The notes below the pieces were generated by a model. That model was not told the origin of the DNA, made no database searches, and saw only the letters and a program-made list of their open reading frames with translations. Below are positions 1 through 9,094 of a DNA stretch of 64,000 nt, one piece after another. The translations under genes were made by a program, and so were the position numbers. Numbering within the stretch: position 1 is the first letter of the stretch; each line of letters begins with the position of its first letter. The DNA lies in NCBI GenBank assembly GCA_947447375.1, contig CANFJB010000004.1, positions 1 through 64,000 of the forward strand, read 5' to 3'. This DNA comes from Bacteroidota bacterium (lineage in GTDB: Bacteria; Bacteroidota; Bacteroidia; Flavobacteriales; Flavobacteriaceae).

Positions 1-607
1 AATCGGTTATTCGTTGATTCGGTTAATCGGTTAATCGGTTATTTTTAAATCCGTTTAATCTGTGGTAATCTGTGGCAAGATTATTTGGTTATTTGTTGAT
101 TCGGTTATTTGTTGATTTGTTGATTCGGTAATTCGGTAATTTGTTGATTCGGTTATTTGGTTATTCGTTGATTCGGTTAAACGGTAATTTGTTGATTCGG
201 TTAATCGGTAATTCGTTGAATCGTTGAATCGGTTAATCGGTTATTTTTAAATCCGTTTAATCTGTGGTAATCTGTGGCAAGATTATTCGGTTATTTGTTG
301 ATTCGGTTATTTGTTGATTTGTTGATTCGGTAATTCGGTAATTTGTTGATTCAGTTATTTGGTTATTCGTTGATTCGGTTAAACGGTAATTTGTTGATTC
401 GGTTAATCGGTAATTCGTTGAATCGGTTATTCGGTTAATCGGTTAATCGGTTATTTTTAAATCCGTTTAATCTGTGGTAATCTGTGGCAAGATTATTCGG
501 TTATTTGGTTATTCGGTAATTCGGTTAATCGGTTAATCGGTTATTTGTAGATTCGGTTAAACAGTTAAACGGTTAAACAATTTATCGGTTAATCGGTAAT
601 TTGTTGA
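1..607. repeat. Octamer satellite array with higher-order units
   Basis: Almost the whole stretch parses into 8-base units of the form G[G/T]T[T/G/A]A[T/A][T/A][C/T], such as GGTTATTC, GTTGATTC, GGTTAATC and GGTTAAAC, kept in register. A 44-base module without that period (it reads ATTTTTAAATCCG, then TTTAATCTGTGG twice in variant form) interrupts it at 41-84, 243-286 and 453-496. Bases 41-242 and 243-452 are near-identical long units of about 200-210 bases, so there is a higher-order repeat. No coding potential was found. The same units recur at about 2140-2690, 8617-9040 and, inverted, 33541-33620. Confidence 0.9.
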
Positions 608-661
608 TTCGGTTATTCGTTAATCTGTGTCAAACAACCAACAACCAACAACCAAAATTCC

Positions 662-1060
662 TTTAACCGCAAAGTTCGCAAAGTTTTACGCAAGGGCGCA
701 AGGAATTACGAACTATAAGTTTTGATATTGTTATTGAAATTGAAATTGATATTGAGATTGAAATTGATATTGAGATTGAAATTGCCACGTCGTTCCTCCT
801 CGTAAAGACGTATCTACAAACATCAACTTTTTAACCGCAAAGAGCGCAAAGTTTTACGCAAGGGCGCAAGGAATTACGAACTATAAGTTTTGATATTGAT
901 ATTGATATTGATATTGATATTGTTATTGAATTTGTTATTGATATTGATATTGATATTGATATTGAATTTGTTATTGATATTGATATTGATTTTGATATTG
1001 ATTTTGAGATTGAGATTGAGATTGATATTGCCGCGACGTTCCTCCTCGCAAAGACGAACC
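662..1060. repeat. Duplicated module carrying GATATT hexamer arrays
   Basis: Two copies of one module: 662-815 and 829-1060. Each begins with a segment of about 70 bases (starting TTAACCGCAAAG and ending AACTATAAGTTTTG), continues with hexamers GATATT, GAAATT, GTTATT and GAGATT, and ends with a GTTCCTCCTCG-type motif followed by AAAGACG. The second copy has a longer hexamer run (about 888-1030). Open frames through it on both strands encode only I/N/L runs and are a by-product of the repeat. Confidence 0.85.
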
Positions 1061-1164
1061 AAAAACATTTCCACCAGTCCCTGCAATTTGTTCATAACTA
1101 AATTGAAAAAGCGTAATTTAATTTACTTTTATCTTTATTTTTATACTCTAAATCGACGCAGTTA

Positions 1165-1245
1165 GCGGTAACTACTCGAGGACTTGCATTTACAAACGCT
1201 CAAAATCGGGGTTCTAGCTTCATTTTTTGAGCTTTTTTTATACCT
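1165..1245. repeat. Degenerate copy of the 3-prime flank of the HU-like gene
   Basis: This stretch shares ordered blocks with 1534-1585: CTCG[A/G]GGACTT[G/A]CATTTAC, then a few variable bases, then CGGGGTTCTAGCTT. At 1534-1585 these blocks are the terminator arm and last codons of the HU-like gene. The upstream copy has no HU reading frame, so it looks like a leftover of a duplicated or deleted paralogue. The remaining bases to about 1510 hold no recognisable gene. Confidence 0.55.
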
Positions 1246-1510
1246 AAAATGACCTAAAACGGGTAATTTTAGGACTAAAAAAAACGGTTTATTAAGGCTA
1301 AAATCCCCATTTGTCCCAATTATTTTCTCTGTTTTTTCGAAAATACAACCTTGACTTTCCCTTTTGGAAGCCTTTTTTTGTTAAAAGGGAGTGTTTTTCA
1401 ATGGGACGGGACGAAGGTTTCACCGCGTCAGGACGCAATATCTGGCGGGTCAGGACGCGACAAAAGTCGCATCAGGTCACAGTGGCGAAAATTTTCGTTA
1501 AAAAAAGGGC

Positions 1511-1542
1511 AAAAAAAAGCCCCGAGCGCGGTATACTCGGGG
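1511..1542 (-). terminator. Terminator of the HU-like gene
   Basis: Perfect 7-bp stem CCCCGAG (1520-1526) with CTCGGGG (1536-1542) and a 9-base loop. On the minus strand it is followed by a run of T (1512-1518 read in reverse). It lies just past the stop of the minus-strand gene at 1578. Confidence 0.85.
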
Positions 1543-1577
1543 ACTTACATTTACTTAACGCAACTTAAAACGGGGTT

Positions 1578-1961
1578 CTAGCTTGCTTTTCGGTACGTTA
1601 AAATAGACAACATACTACGCAATTTTTTTCCAGGACGGAACAAAATGCGGTTGTTAACAATGTCGTTGGCCGACACTTCCTCTGGAGTGTCTTTGCCTCC
1701 AGAACTAATGCTTACCTGAAAGTTACCCAACTTCCCAAGTCGCACAATCCTACCCTGACTGAGTTCGCTAATAATGTTGTGTTCTAATGACATCAACACT
1801 GCATAGCAATCGGTATCGGTTAAGGTACTTTGATAGGCGATCATACCCGCTAGGGTTTCCATATCAACTTCGCCGTTATTGATAACAGCGGCATAATACT
1901 TCTCAGGAGCCAAAAGGTCTTGAGGATTCTTCCGTGGAAGGACTTTAAATTTTACTGCCAT
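1578..1961 (-). CDS. HU-like DNA-binding protein (Bacteroidetes HU/IHF type)
   Basis: A 127-residue protein starting MAVKFKVLPRKNPQD. It fits the HU-related family widespread in Bacteroidetes, which is longer than classical HU (about 90 residues) and begins with a MAVKYKV-like strand. The HU signature can be followed: a helical part around residues 35-60, the GRIVRLGKLGNFQVSISSGG segment around 70-90 matching the HU beta-saddle entry, and an arm ending in IL(F/Y)RPGKKLRSML, where HU has F+P.K. It should bind DNA without strong sequence preference. It stands alone between two satellite arrays, with its own hairpin terminator. Family assignment is firm; its role (nucleoid or repeat-associated) is unknown. 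Confidence 0.88.
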   Translation of the reverse strand: MAVKFKVLPRKNPQDLLAPEKYYAAVINNGEVDMETLAGMIAYQSTLTDTDCYAVLMSLEHNIISELSQGRIVRLGKLGNFQVSISSGGKDTPEEVSANDIVNNRILFRPGKKLRSMLSILTYRKAS

Positions 1962-2140
1962 GGCTAATAAATTTAAATTAACAAATTAAAATTTGTCTTA
2001 GTACGTGGAGGGATTGTCTAACTGACTTGTACAAAGATACGACCCATTTGAGGATATTAAATAGCGAAGTTATTCACAATGTAAGATAGTTTTTAACAAT
2101 AATTTATGATTAGACAACAGTTAAGTAATCAATTAACTAA

Positions 2141-2690
2141 CGGTTATTTGGTAATTCGGTAATTTGTTAATTTGTTGATTCGGTAATTCGGTAAATCGTT
2201 GAATCGGTTATTCGGTAATTTGTTAATTTGTTGATTCGGTTATTCGGTAATTTGTTAATTTGTTGATTCGGTAAATCGTTGAATCGGTTATTTGGTTATT
2301 TGTTGATTCGGTTAATCGGTAAATCGTTGAATCGGTTATTTGGTAATTCGTGGAATCGGTAAATCGGTTATTCGTTGATTCGGTTATTTGTTGATTCGGT
2401 TATTTGTTGATTCGGTTAATCGGTAAATCGTTGAATCGGTTATTTGGTTATTTGTGGAATCGGTTAATCGGTTATTTTTAAATCCGTTTAATCTGTGGTG
2501 ATCTGTGGCAAGATTATTCGGTTATTTGGTTATTTGGTTATTCGGTTAATCGTTGAATCGGTTATTCGTTGAATCGGTTAATCGGTTAAACAGTTAATCG
2601 GTTAAACAGTTAAACGGTTAAACAATTTATCGGTTAAACAGTTAAACAGTTTATCGTTGATTCGGTTAATCGGTTAAACAATTAGCAATT
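2141..2690. repeat. Second octamer satellite array
   Basis: Same 8-base units as at 1-607 (GGTTATTC, GTTGATTC, GGTAAATC, GTTGAATC, GGTTAAAC). It contains another copy of the 44-base module at 2473-2516, with one visible base change (GTGGTGATC for GTGGTAATC). Toward the end it shifts to AAACAGTT/AAACGGTT units. No gene is visible from 1962 to 2952; 1962-2140 is AT-rich and should hold the HU promoter. Confidence 0.88.
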
Positions 2691-2770
2691 ATCAATTACC
2701 AATTATCAATTATCAATTATCCATTATCAATTATCAATTATCAATTATCAATTATAAGTTATCAATTAAC
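2684..2770. repeat. Short heptamer array (TATCAAT units)
   Basis: About eleven 7-base units, mostly TATCAAT with single-base variants (TACCAAT, TATCCAT). This is the reverse complement of the ATTGATA unit that makes up the long array at 33191-33540, so both belong to one repeat family in opposite orientation. Confidence 0.8.
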
Positions 2771-2854
2771 ACCACTATTAGGAAGTTATCACTAGTTTTA
2801 CAAACTATTTATCAACAATTTGAATAATTTATTGAAAAAAAGTCAATAATCTTA

Positions 2855-2883
2855 TTGTGGTTTATATATATTTTTTACTTTAG
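2855..2883 (+). promoter_or_regulatory. Candidate promoter of the adhesin gene
   Basis: TTG at 2855-2857, an 18-base gap, then TACTTTAG at 2876-2883, one base off the Bacteroidetes -7 box TAnnTTTG. The leader to the ATG at 2953 would be about 65 bases. Confidence 0.45.
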
Positions 2884-2952
2884 CTCAAATTAATTAACGA
2901 TAAATTAATAATTTAATCATCATTTATACTATAAACTCAAAATACCAAAGTT

Positions 2953-5900
2953 ATGAAACCAACTTTACACTCCTTTTTAACTGCTCTAGGAAGCAAAATA
3001 ACTTCGTTTAAAAATTTAAGTGCCCTGGCCGTGGTACTGCTGCTGTTGAGTGGCGGCGCTTGGGGGCAGGTGACAGATTTATCCCAAGGTTTTGAAGGAG
3101 GCGTTATGCCACCAACCGGATGGTCAAATTTAAATGGCGGAACTGGAAATACATGGGGGATTTCAACTACATCATATTCAGGCACTAAAGCAGCATCATA
3201 TACATACAATATTACAAATGCAGCTAATGCACATTTAATTTCTTCAGGAGTTGCATGTTCTTCTGGAACTGTTTATACTATTACATTCTATACTAGAAGT
3301 TCTAGTTATGCTGAAAAAATTGGAGTAAAAGCTGGAACAACACAAAGTATTGCTGGAATGACATTAACCTTATTAGCCGCAACAACTATTAGTTCAAGTA
3401 GTTCAACCTATTATCAAATATCAATTACTTGGACTGCTCCTTCTACAGCAACATACTATTTTGATTGGAATTGTACTTCAGCAAAAAATCAGAATGTTTT
3501 ATATGTAGATGATATTTTAATTACTCATCCATCCCCTCCATGCTCGGGAACACCTGCGCCAGGAAATACAATTGCCTCAGTAAATCCGGTAGCAGGGGGT
3601 GCTACAACTGTCTTATCAACACAAAACTCCACGGGATCTGGAGCTACCTACCAATGGCAGTCATCAACGGATAATAGCACTTGGGCTAATGTCGCTTCAG
3701 CAGGGACTTCAGCTACCTATACTGCTACTCCAACTGCAGCAACTTATTATAGATGTAATGTTACTTGCTCAGGTAATACCGGAACTTCAAATTCGCTATT
3801 GGTTAATTTATCATATTGTTTCCCTACAGGCACAAGTACTACCTATTATATGACTGGATTTTCTACGACTGGAGGAATTAGTAATATTACAAATACTGGA
3901 ACTTCTTATGGCACTACTAATACAGGTTATAGCAATTACAGTAGCACAATCTCTTGTAGTCAATATCCTAATAGTGCTGTTAATTTTGCAGTAGCTTTAG
4001 CAGGAAATTCAACTACAAATACATATTCATATGGGGTGTCAATTTGGGTTGATTGGAATAACAATTTTACATTTGATGTTGGAGAAAAAATGTATAATTC
4101 GGCAGCATATGTTTATAGTGCAAGTGGTTCGTTTACTGTTCCTGCTGGAACTGCTGCTGGTTCCTACAGAATGAGAGTTTTAACAGATTATGATGCAACA
4201 AGTCCTGTTGCATGTTCTTATACAAGTTCCAATGGAGAAGCTGAAGACTATACTTTTACAGTAGTTGCTATACCTTCTTGTTCCGGCACTCCAACAGCAG
4301 GAACTATTTCCACTGCAAATCAAACATTATTAAGTGGAGCAACACCTTCGAATATAGTTGTAACAGGGTTTTCGGGAGATGCAGGAATTACTTTACAATG
4401 GCAAGAGTCTACTGATAATACTACATGGACAACTGTAATTGGCGGTTCAGGCGCTACAACCGCAACGTACACACCTCCAACTTTTGCAGGTACAACCATT
4501 TACTACCGTTGCAACGTAACGTGTACAAATAGTAGCCTATCTGCAGCAACGACTTCTGTGTCAATTAATCCTTGTCCAACATTTGCTTCAACCATATCAA
4601 TTAATGGTTTAACAGCAGTATCAGGAACTTCCTATCCAACGTTAACTGCTGCAATTTCTAGTTTGGCAATCTGTGGAATCACACAACCCACAATCTTAGA
4701 ACTTACTAGTAACTATAATTCAAGCGCAGAGACCTTCCCAATAACAATATCCGCCATTTCTGGCGCCAGTGCAACGAATACCCTAACAATAAAACCGGCA
4801 AGTGGTGTAACAGCAAGTATTAGTGGTAGTTCTGCATCTTCTATATTTAAATTGAACGGTGCAGATTACGTTACCATTGATGGTAGTAATAGCGGAGGTT
4901 CTGATAAAAGCCTCTCTATTTCAAATACAAATACGGGTATATCGTCTGCCATAGTTTGGGTTGCAAGTGCTTCTGCTTCTAACGGAGCCACTAATAACAC
5001 AATTAAAAATTGTAATATAGCTGGGAATGCTTCTACAACTACCTATTGCGGTATTGTTAGTAGCTCAGGCACAACAATAACTAATCCCGCAGACGCTGCT
5101 AACGTGAACAATACCTATACTAATAATACATTAAATACTTCTTGGAATGGGATTGCTTTGTTAGGTGTCGTGGGTAATGAGGCTAATAATACTATTACAA
5201 ATAATAATATAGGTTCTACTACTACAAATAACAAGATTGGATGTACAGGTATTTACGTTTCGAATCAAGCAAATTTTAACGTTTCAAATAATACAGTTTT
5301 TGGAGTTTCCTTTAGTGGGGCAAATTTTATTACAGGGATTTCAATTAATGGAACAATCTCAGGAGGTACTGTTTCGAAAAATAAAATTTCAGATATTAAA
5401 AATCCAAGCTCAACGGGATACCCTGCTTATGGGATAAATTTAAATTCAACTTCTATTCTAGCCAATGTTACTTTAAGTAATAATTTCATCTTTGATATTG
5501 CTGGTTATGGAAATGCTACTACTCGTGAATATAATGGACACGGAATAGTAATTTATGCTGGAGGTGGATATTCAATTTATAACAATACCGTTAATATGAA
5601 TACTAGCCAGTCTGTTGCTGCAAGAGCCTCAGCTTTATTTGTTCAATCGGGTTTAACAACATCAAATTCAGGAAATATAAACATAATAAATAATATATTT
5701 TCGAATACACAAACTACCAACGCAACTTCATCTGTTGCTATTTATAGTAGTTCTATAAATACTATTTATTCATCAATTAATTACAATAATTATTTTTGTT
5801 TAAATACAATAATTGGTGGGTATTACAACAGCACGGGTGGGCTATCAACAACAACAAGTTTTACTAGTTTAATGACTAATTTAGGTAGTACGGTAGGTAA

Positions 5901-8352
5901 TTTAAACGTTCTACCTTCCTTCACCTCTGCGACTGATTTGCATTTAACAACATCGGGCAACTGTAGTTTAAATAATGCAGGTACGCCTATTTCTGGCATC
6001 ACTACCGATTATGATGGAGCTACAAGAAGTACCACCACACCTGATATTGGTGCGGATGAGTTTACCGGAGATATTAACACTGCAGGAGCTGCAAGTTCAA
6101 CTCCTACTTTATGTAACAATACTATTTTAACAAATATTACTCATGCTACAACAGTTGCTACTGGAATTGGAACTGCTACAGGATTACCCACTGGAGTTAC
6201 TGCGGCATGGGCTTCTGACACGATTACAATTTCAGGAACACCATCTGCTACTGGAACTTTTAACTATACTATTCCTTTATCAGGTGGTACTTGCAGCGTA
6301 AATGCTACTGGTACAATAACCGTCAACCCATTACCAACCGCATTAGTACTAACAGGAAGTTTAACGTGTGCTGGAACTACAGGTTCTATTACATCAAGCA
6401 CATCAGTAATTGGAGTAGAATATCAATTGTATAATTCTAGTAATGCTCCTGTAGGAGCTGCGCTTTCAGGAACAGGTTCAGGATTAACTTGGTCTTCAAT
6501 AGCAATAGGAAATGGTTATTATGTAAAAGCTACCAATACAAGTACAACTTGTGTGTCTGCCAATAGCAATGCCGTTAACGTGGGTACGATTACAACTAAA
6601 ACATGGTTAGGAACAACTGACACTTCTTGGAATACCGCGAGTAACTGGTCTTGTGGCACCCTGCCTTCTTCTTCAGATGTGATTGTCATCAGTTCAGGGT
6701 CGCCTGTTTTAGACACTAACTTTACTGTAGGTTCTGGTGGTAGTTTAACCATTAGTGGTTCAGGAACTTTAACTATTAGTCCTACAAGTACCTTGACTGT
6801 AACCGGAACAGCTAACTTTGGTGGCAATTCCGTTACCATAAAATCTGATAGTAACGGTACTGGTGCAATTGGACAAGTTACCGGAACTTTAAGTAATGCA
6901 ACCAATGTTACTGTGGAAAGATACATCCCTAACCGACGAGCGTGGAGAGCATTAACAGCACCTTTAAAAGGAAGCAACTCAAGTGTATTTAGCCAATGGC
7001 AAAACAATGGTAATTCTACATTAACTGGTGTTGGAGTGGAGCTTTGGGGACCTGGAGGAACAGGTAGTACAGGTAATGGTTTAGCAGTGGGTCCTAATAA
7101 TTCTATTTTACAATATGATAATAGTGTAGCTGGGGCATGGACTCCAGTTACTGACACCAAATCAACTAACTTGTTTACCATTGGCGCAAACAATGCGTTT
7201 ATGTTATTCCCAACAGGTGGTTATGGAAGCGGAAACATATTTAGTTCTGCCAATGCTACAGCTACAACTTTAAAAGCTACTGGTCAGTTAATAACTGGTC
7301 CTGTAACATATACAAGTTTGCCTAGCGCAAGCCATACTTTGATAGGAAATCCTTATGCGAGTCCAATTGACTTAAATTCGATTTTAGACGCTAGCACAAC
7401 TCTACAAAAGTATTTCTGGGTTTGGGACCCTAATGGCGCCAATCAAGGAGCTTACAATACGTTTGATGCTTTAGCAAATACCTTTACTTTTACCGATTTG
7501 TCGTATTCAAATAGTACGGTTATTCAAAGTGGTCAGGCGTTTTTTGTAAAAGCCTTAACTGGTCAAACAGGTAGTTTTACCATTAATGAAAATAATAAAA
7601 GTAATGCTACAGTTACCAATGTGTTTAGAAATGGGACGACACCTGAATTATTCAGAGTTGGATTATACAAACAAGAAAACAACCTATGGTCTGGTCGTGA
7701 CGGTGCAATGACAGTTATTTTATCAGATGCAGATGCCAATCAAGCACAAAACAAATTGGCTAATGGTACAGAGAATATTGCCTTTGTTAAAAACGGAACC
7801 CTATTTGCCAGCGAGCACCACTTGCCTTTGGTAGCTTCTGATGTGTTGAATATCCGTGTTTGGAAAACGACTGCTGGGTCGAATTATAAATTGAAAATTA
7901 ATACCGAGCAATTCGCAATTACAAATTTAGATGCGACATTAGAAGATTTGTTTACCAATTCTAGAACGCCTCTTAACCTTGATGGTACTGCAGTTGAATA
8001 TCCATTTACCGTTACAACGGATGCTTTAAGTACCGGTGATCGTTTCAGAATTGTATTCCAAACATCGCTTTTAGGTTCTACTCTTCCAACAGCTAGCGGT
8101 TTCAGTATAATTCCTAACCCTGTAACTGGAGATTCGTTCCAAGTGAATTTAGGAACATTAGCAACAGGAACGTACACCTACTCTATTTATAATGCAATAG
8201 GTCAAGAAGTGGAAAAAGGAAGCATTAATAACGCTGCTCAAAATACTAACAATACAGTAAAATTCAGAGAATCTGCTGCTACGGGTATTTATATTATGAA
8301 AATTAAAGGAAGTGATAACTCGGTGTTTACCGCTAAAATTATTAAAAAATAA
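2953..8352 (+). CDS. Giant T9SS-secreted surface protein (GEVED, beta-helix, type A sorting domain)
   Basis: A 1799-residue secreted protein. Residues 1-39 are a Sec signal peptide ending GGAWGQ. A choice-of-anchor-J-like jelly roll (about 46-193, starting FEGG..P.GW and ending VDDILIT) is followed by an Ig-like segment with YQWQ..TDN (about 200-285) and a GEVED domain (about 300-437) with the calcium-type motif [12 protein letters not shown] and the signature GEAEDYTF. A second Ig-like segment leads to a right-handed beta-helix rich in NNTI/NNNI turns (about 560-1030), closing with DIGADEF. A late segment has [16 protein letters not shown] (about 1216). The tail (about 1716-1799) is a T9SS type A sorting domain: IIPNPV...YNAIGQEV...GIYIMKI...KIIKK. 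It is probably an adhesin or matrix-binding protein exported by T9SS; ligand unknown. The next gene starts 5 bases after the stop and is probably co-transcribed. Confidence 0.9.
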   Translation: MKPTLHSFLTALGSKITSFKNLSALAVVLLLLSGGAWGQVTDLSQGFEGGVMPPTGWSNLNGGTGNTWGISTTSYSGTKAASYTYNITNAANAHLISSGVACSSGTVYTITFYTRSSSYAEKIGVKAGTTQSIAGMTLTLLAATTISSSSSTYYQISITWTAPSTATYYFDWNCTSAKNQNVLYVDDILITHPSPPCSGTPAPGNTIASVNPVAGGATTVLSTQNSTGSGATYQWQSSTDNSTWANVASAGTSATYTATPTAATYYRCNVTCSGNTGTSNSLLVNLSYCFPTGTSTTYYMTGFSTTGGISNITNTGTSYGTTNTGYSNYSSTISCSQYPNSAVNFAVALAGNSTTNTYSYGVSIWVDWNNNFTFDVGEKMYNSAAYVYSASGSFTVPAGTAAGSYRMRVLTDYDATSPVACSYTSSNGEAEDYTFTVVAIPSCSGTPTAGTISTANQTLLSGATPSNIVVTGFSGDAGITLQWQESTDNTTWTTVIGGSGATTATYTPPTFAGTTIYYRCNVTCTNSSLSAATTSVSINPCPTFASTISINGLTAVSGTSYPTLTAAISSLAICGITQPTILELTSNYNSSAETFPITISAISGASATNTLTIKPASGVTASISGSSASSIFKLNGADYVTIDGSNSGGSDKSLSISNTNTGISSAIVWVASASASNGATNNTIKNCNIAGNASTTTYCGIVSSSGTTITNPADAANVNNTYTNNTLNTSWNGIALLGVVGNEANNTITNNNIGSTTTNNKIGCTGIYVSNQANFNVSNNTVFGVSFSGANFITGISINGTISGGTVSKNKISDIKNPSSTGYPAYGINLNSTSILANVTLSNNFIFDIAGYGNATTREYNGHGIVIYAGGGYSIYNNTVNMNTSQSVAARASALFVQSGLTTSNSGNINIINNIFSNTQTTNATSSVAIYSSSINTIYSSINYNNYFCLNTIIGGYYNSTGGLSTTTSFTSLMTNLGSTVGNLNVLPSFTSATDLHLTTSGNCSLNNAGTPISGITTDYDGATRSTTTPDIGADEFTGDINTAGAASSTPTLCNNTILTNITHATTVATGIGTATGLPTGVTAAWASDTITISGTPSATGTFNYTIPLSGGTCSVNATGTITVNPLPTALVLTGSLTCAGTTGSITSSTSVIGVEYQLYNSSNAPVGAALSGTGSGLTWSSIAIGNGYYVKATNTSTTCVSANSNAVNVGTITTKTWLGTTDTSWNTASNWSCGTLPSSSDVIVISSGSPVLDTNFTVGSGGSLTISGSGTLTISPTSTLTVTGTANFGGNSVTIKSDSNGTGAIGQVTGTLSNATNVTVERYIPNRRAWRALTAPLKGSNSSVFSQWQNNGNSTLTGVGVELWGPGGTGSTGNGLAVGPNNSILQYDNSVAGAWTPVTDTKSTNLFTIGANNAFMLFPTGGYGSGNIFSSANATATTLKATGQLITGPVTYTSLPSASHTLIGNPYASPIDLNSILDASTTLQKYFWVWDPNGANQGAYNTFDALANTFTFTDLSYSNSTVIQSGQAFFVKALTGQTGSFTINENNKSNATVTNVFRNGTTPELFRVGLYKQENNLWSGRDGAMTVILSDADANQAQNKLANGTENIAFVKNGTLFASEHHLPLVASDVLNIRVWKTTAGSNYKLKINTEQFAITNLDATLEDLFTNSRTPLNLDGTAVEYPFTVTTDALSTGDRFRIVFQTSLLGSTLPTASGFSIIPNPVTGDSFQVNLGTLATGTYTYSIYNAIGQEVEKGSINNAAQNTNNTVKFRESAATGIYIMKIKGSDNSVFTAKIIKK

Positions 8353-8357
8353 GAATC

Positions 8358-8555
8358 ATGAAAACAACAATAAAATCGATAGTTATAGCATTTTTGTTAT
8401 TTAGTAGTTCCCTGATTTACGCAGATGATCCTAATCCATTTGACCCAGGAGCAGATCCAGGAAATGTAACACCGATAAACGATTACATTGTCCCGATGCT
8501 AATTTTGGGAATTGCATTGAGTTTCTTCTTACTTAAAAAGAAAAAGACCGCATAA
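8358..8555 (+). CDS. Small exported protein with PID-CTERM-like tail
   Basis: A 65-residue protein starting MKTTIKSIVIAFLLFSSSL, with signal peptide cleavage likely after IYA. A short acidic D/P-rich mature part (DDPNPFDPGADPGN) is followed by PINDYIVPML, a hydrophobic span (LILGIALSFFLL) and a final KKKKTA. The order 'PI(D/N)DY, one membrane segment, basic end' resembles the short C-terminal signal that I recall being named PID-CTERM in flavobacteria; that naming is from memory. It follows the adhesin gene by 5 bases and ends at a terminator, so the two form an operon. Its job may be in handling or anchoring the adhesin, which is inference. Confidence 0.7.
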   Translation: MKTTIKSIVIAFLLFSSSLIYADDPNPFDPGADPGNVTPINDYIVPMLILGIALSFFLLKKKKTA

Positions 8556-8568
8556 CATATTTTAAATT

Positions 8569-8596
8569 AAAAACCACGTACTGCGTGGTTTTTTTT
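8569..8596 (+). terminator. Terminator of the adhesin operon
   Basis: AAACCACG, a short loop TACTG and CGTGGTTT, followed by eight or more T on the plus strand. It ends the two-gene unit 2953-8555. Confidence 0.85.
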
Positions 8597-8616
8597 GTTT
8601 CACAAAGATACGAGAA

Positions 8617-9040
8617 GGTTATTTGGTTATTTGTTGATTCGGTTAATCGGTTAATCGGTTATTCGGTTAATCGGTTATTTTTAAATCCGTTTAATCTGTG
8701 GTAATCTGTGGCAAGATTATTTGGTTATTTGGTTATTCGGTAATTCGTTGAATCGGTTAATCGGTTAATCGGTTAAACAGTTAAACAGTTAAACGATTAA
8801 ACAATTTATCGGTTATTTGGTTATTTGTTGATTCGGTTATTCGGTTAATCGGTTAATCGGTAATTTGTTGATTTGTGGATTCGATTAAACAGTTAAACGA
8901 TTAAACAATTTATCGGTTATTTGGTTATTCGTTGAATCGGTTAATCGGTTAAACAGTTAAACAGTTAAACGATTAAACAATTTATCGGTTAAACGATTAA
9001 ACAATTTATTGATTAAACAATTAAACAGAGGTAATCTGTG
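8617..9040. repeat. Third octamer satellite array
   Basis: Octamers GGTTATTT, GTTGATTC, GGTTAATC, AGTTAAAC and GATTAAAC, with the 44-base module at 8677-8720. It fills the space between two convergent terminators, where a tolerated insertion would be expected. No gene is visible. Confidence 0.88.
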
Positions 9041-9048
9041 GCTATAAA

Positions 9049-9076
9049 AAAACCACGCATTTAGCGTGGTTTTTAA
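9049..9076 (-). terminator. Terminator of the carboxypeptidase-regulatory-like lipoprotein gene
   Basis: AACCACGC, loop ATTTA, GCGTGGTT, with seven A before it (seven U on the minus-strand transcript) and TTTTT after it, so it can work in both directions. Confidence 0.85.
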
Positions 9077-9094
9077 TATCAAAAATTATCCAAC

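Noticed and set aside
874-1165. Open frames of 73 and 91 residues on both strands
   Set aside because: They translate the GATATT hexamers into I/N or L/I runs; no start context and no protein-like composition.
1311-1581. Two overlapping frames of 85 and 76 residues before the HU terminator
   Set aside because: They run through low-complexity and hairpin DNA, disagree in frame and have no family resemblance.
6519-7193. Minus-strand frame of 224 residues within the adhesin gene
   Set aside because: The plus-strand frame has clear domains; the opposite frame is a by-product of its codon pattern.
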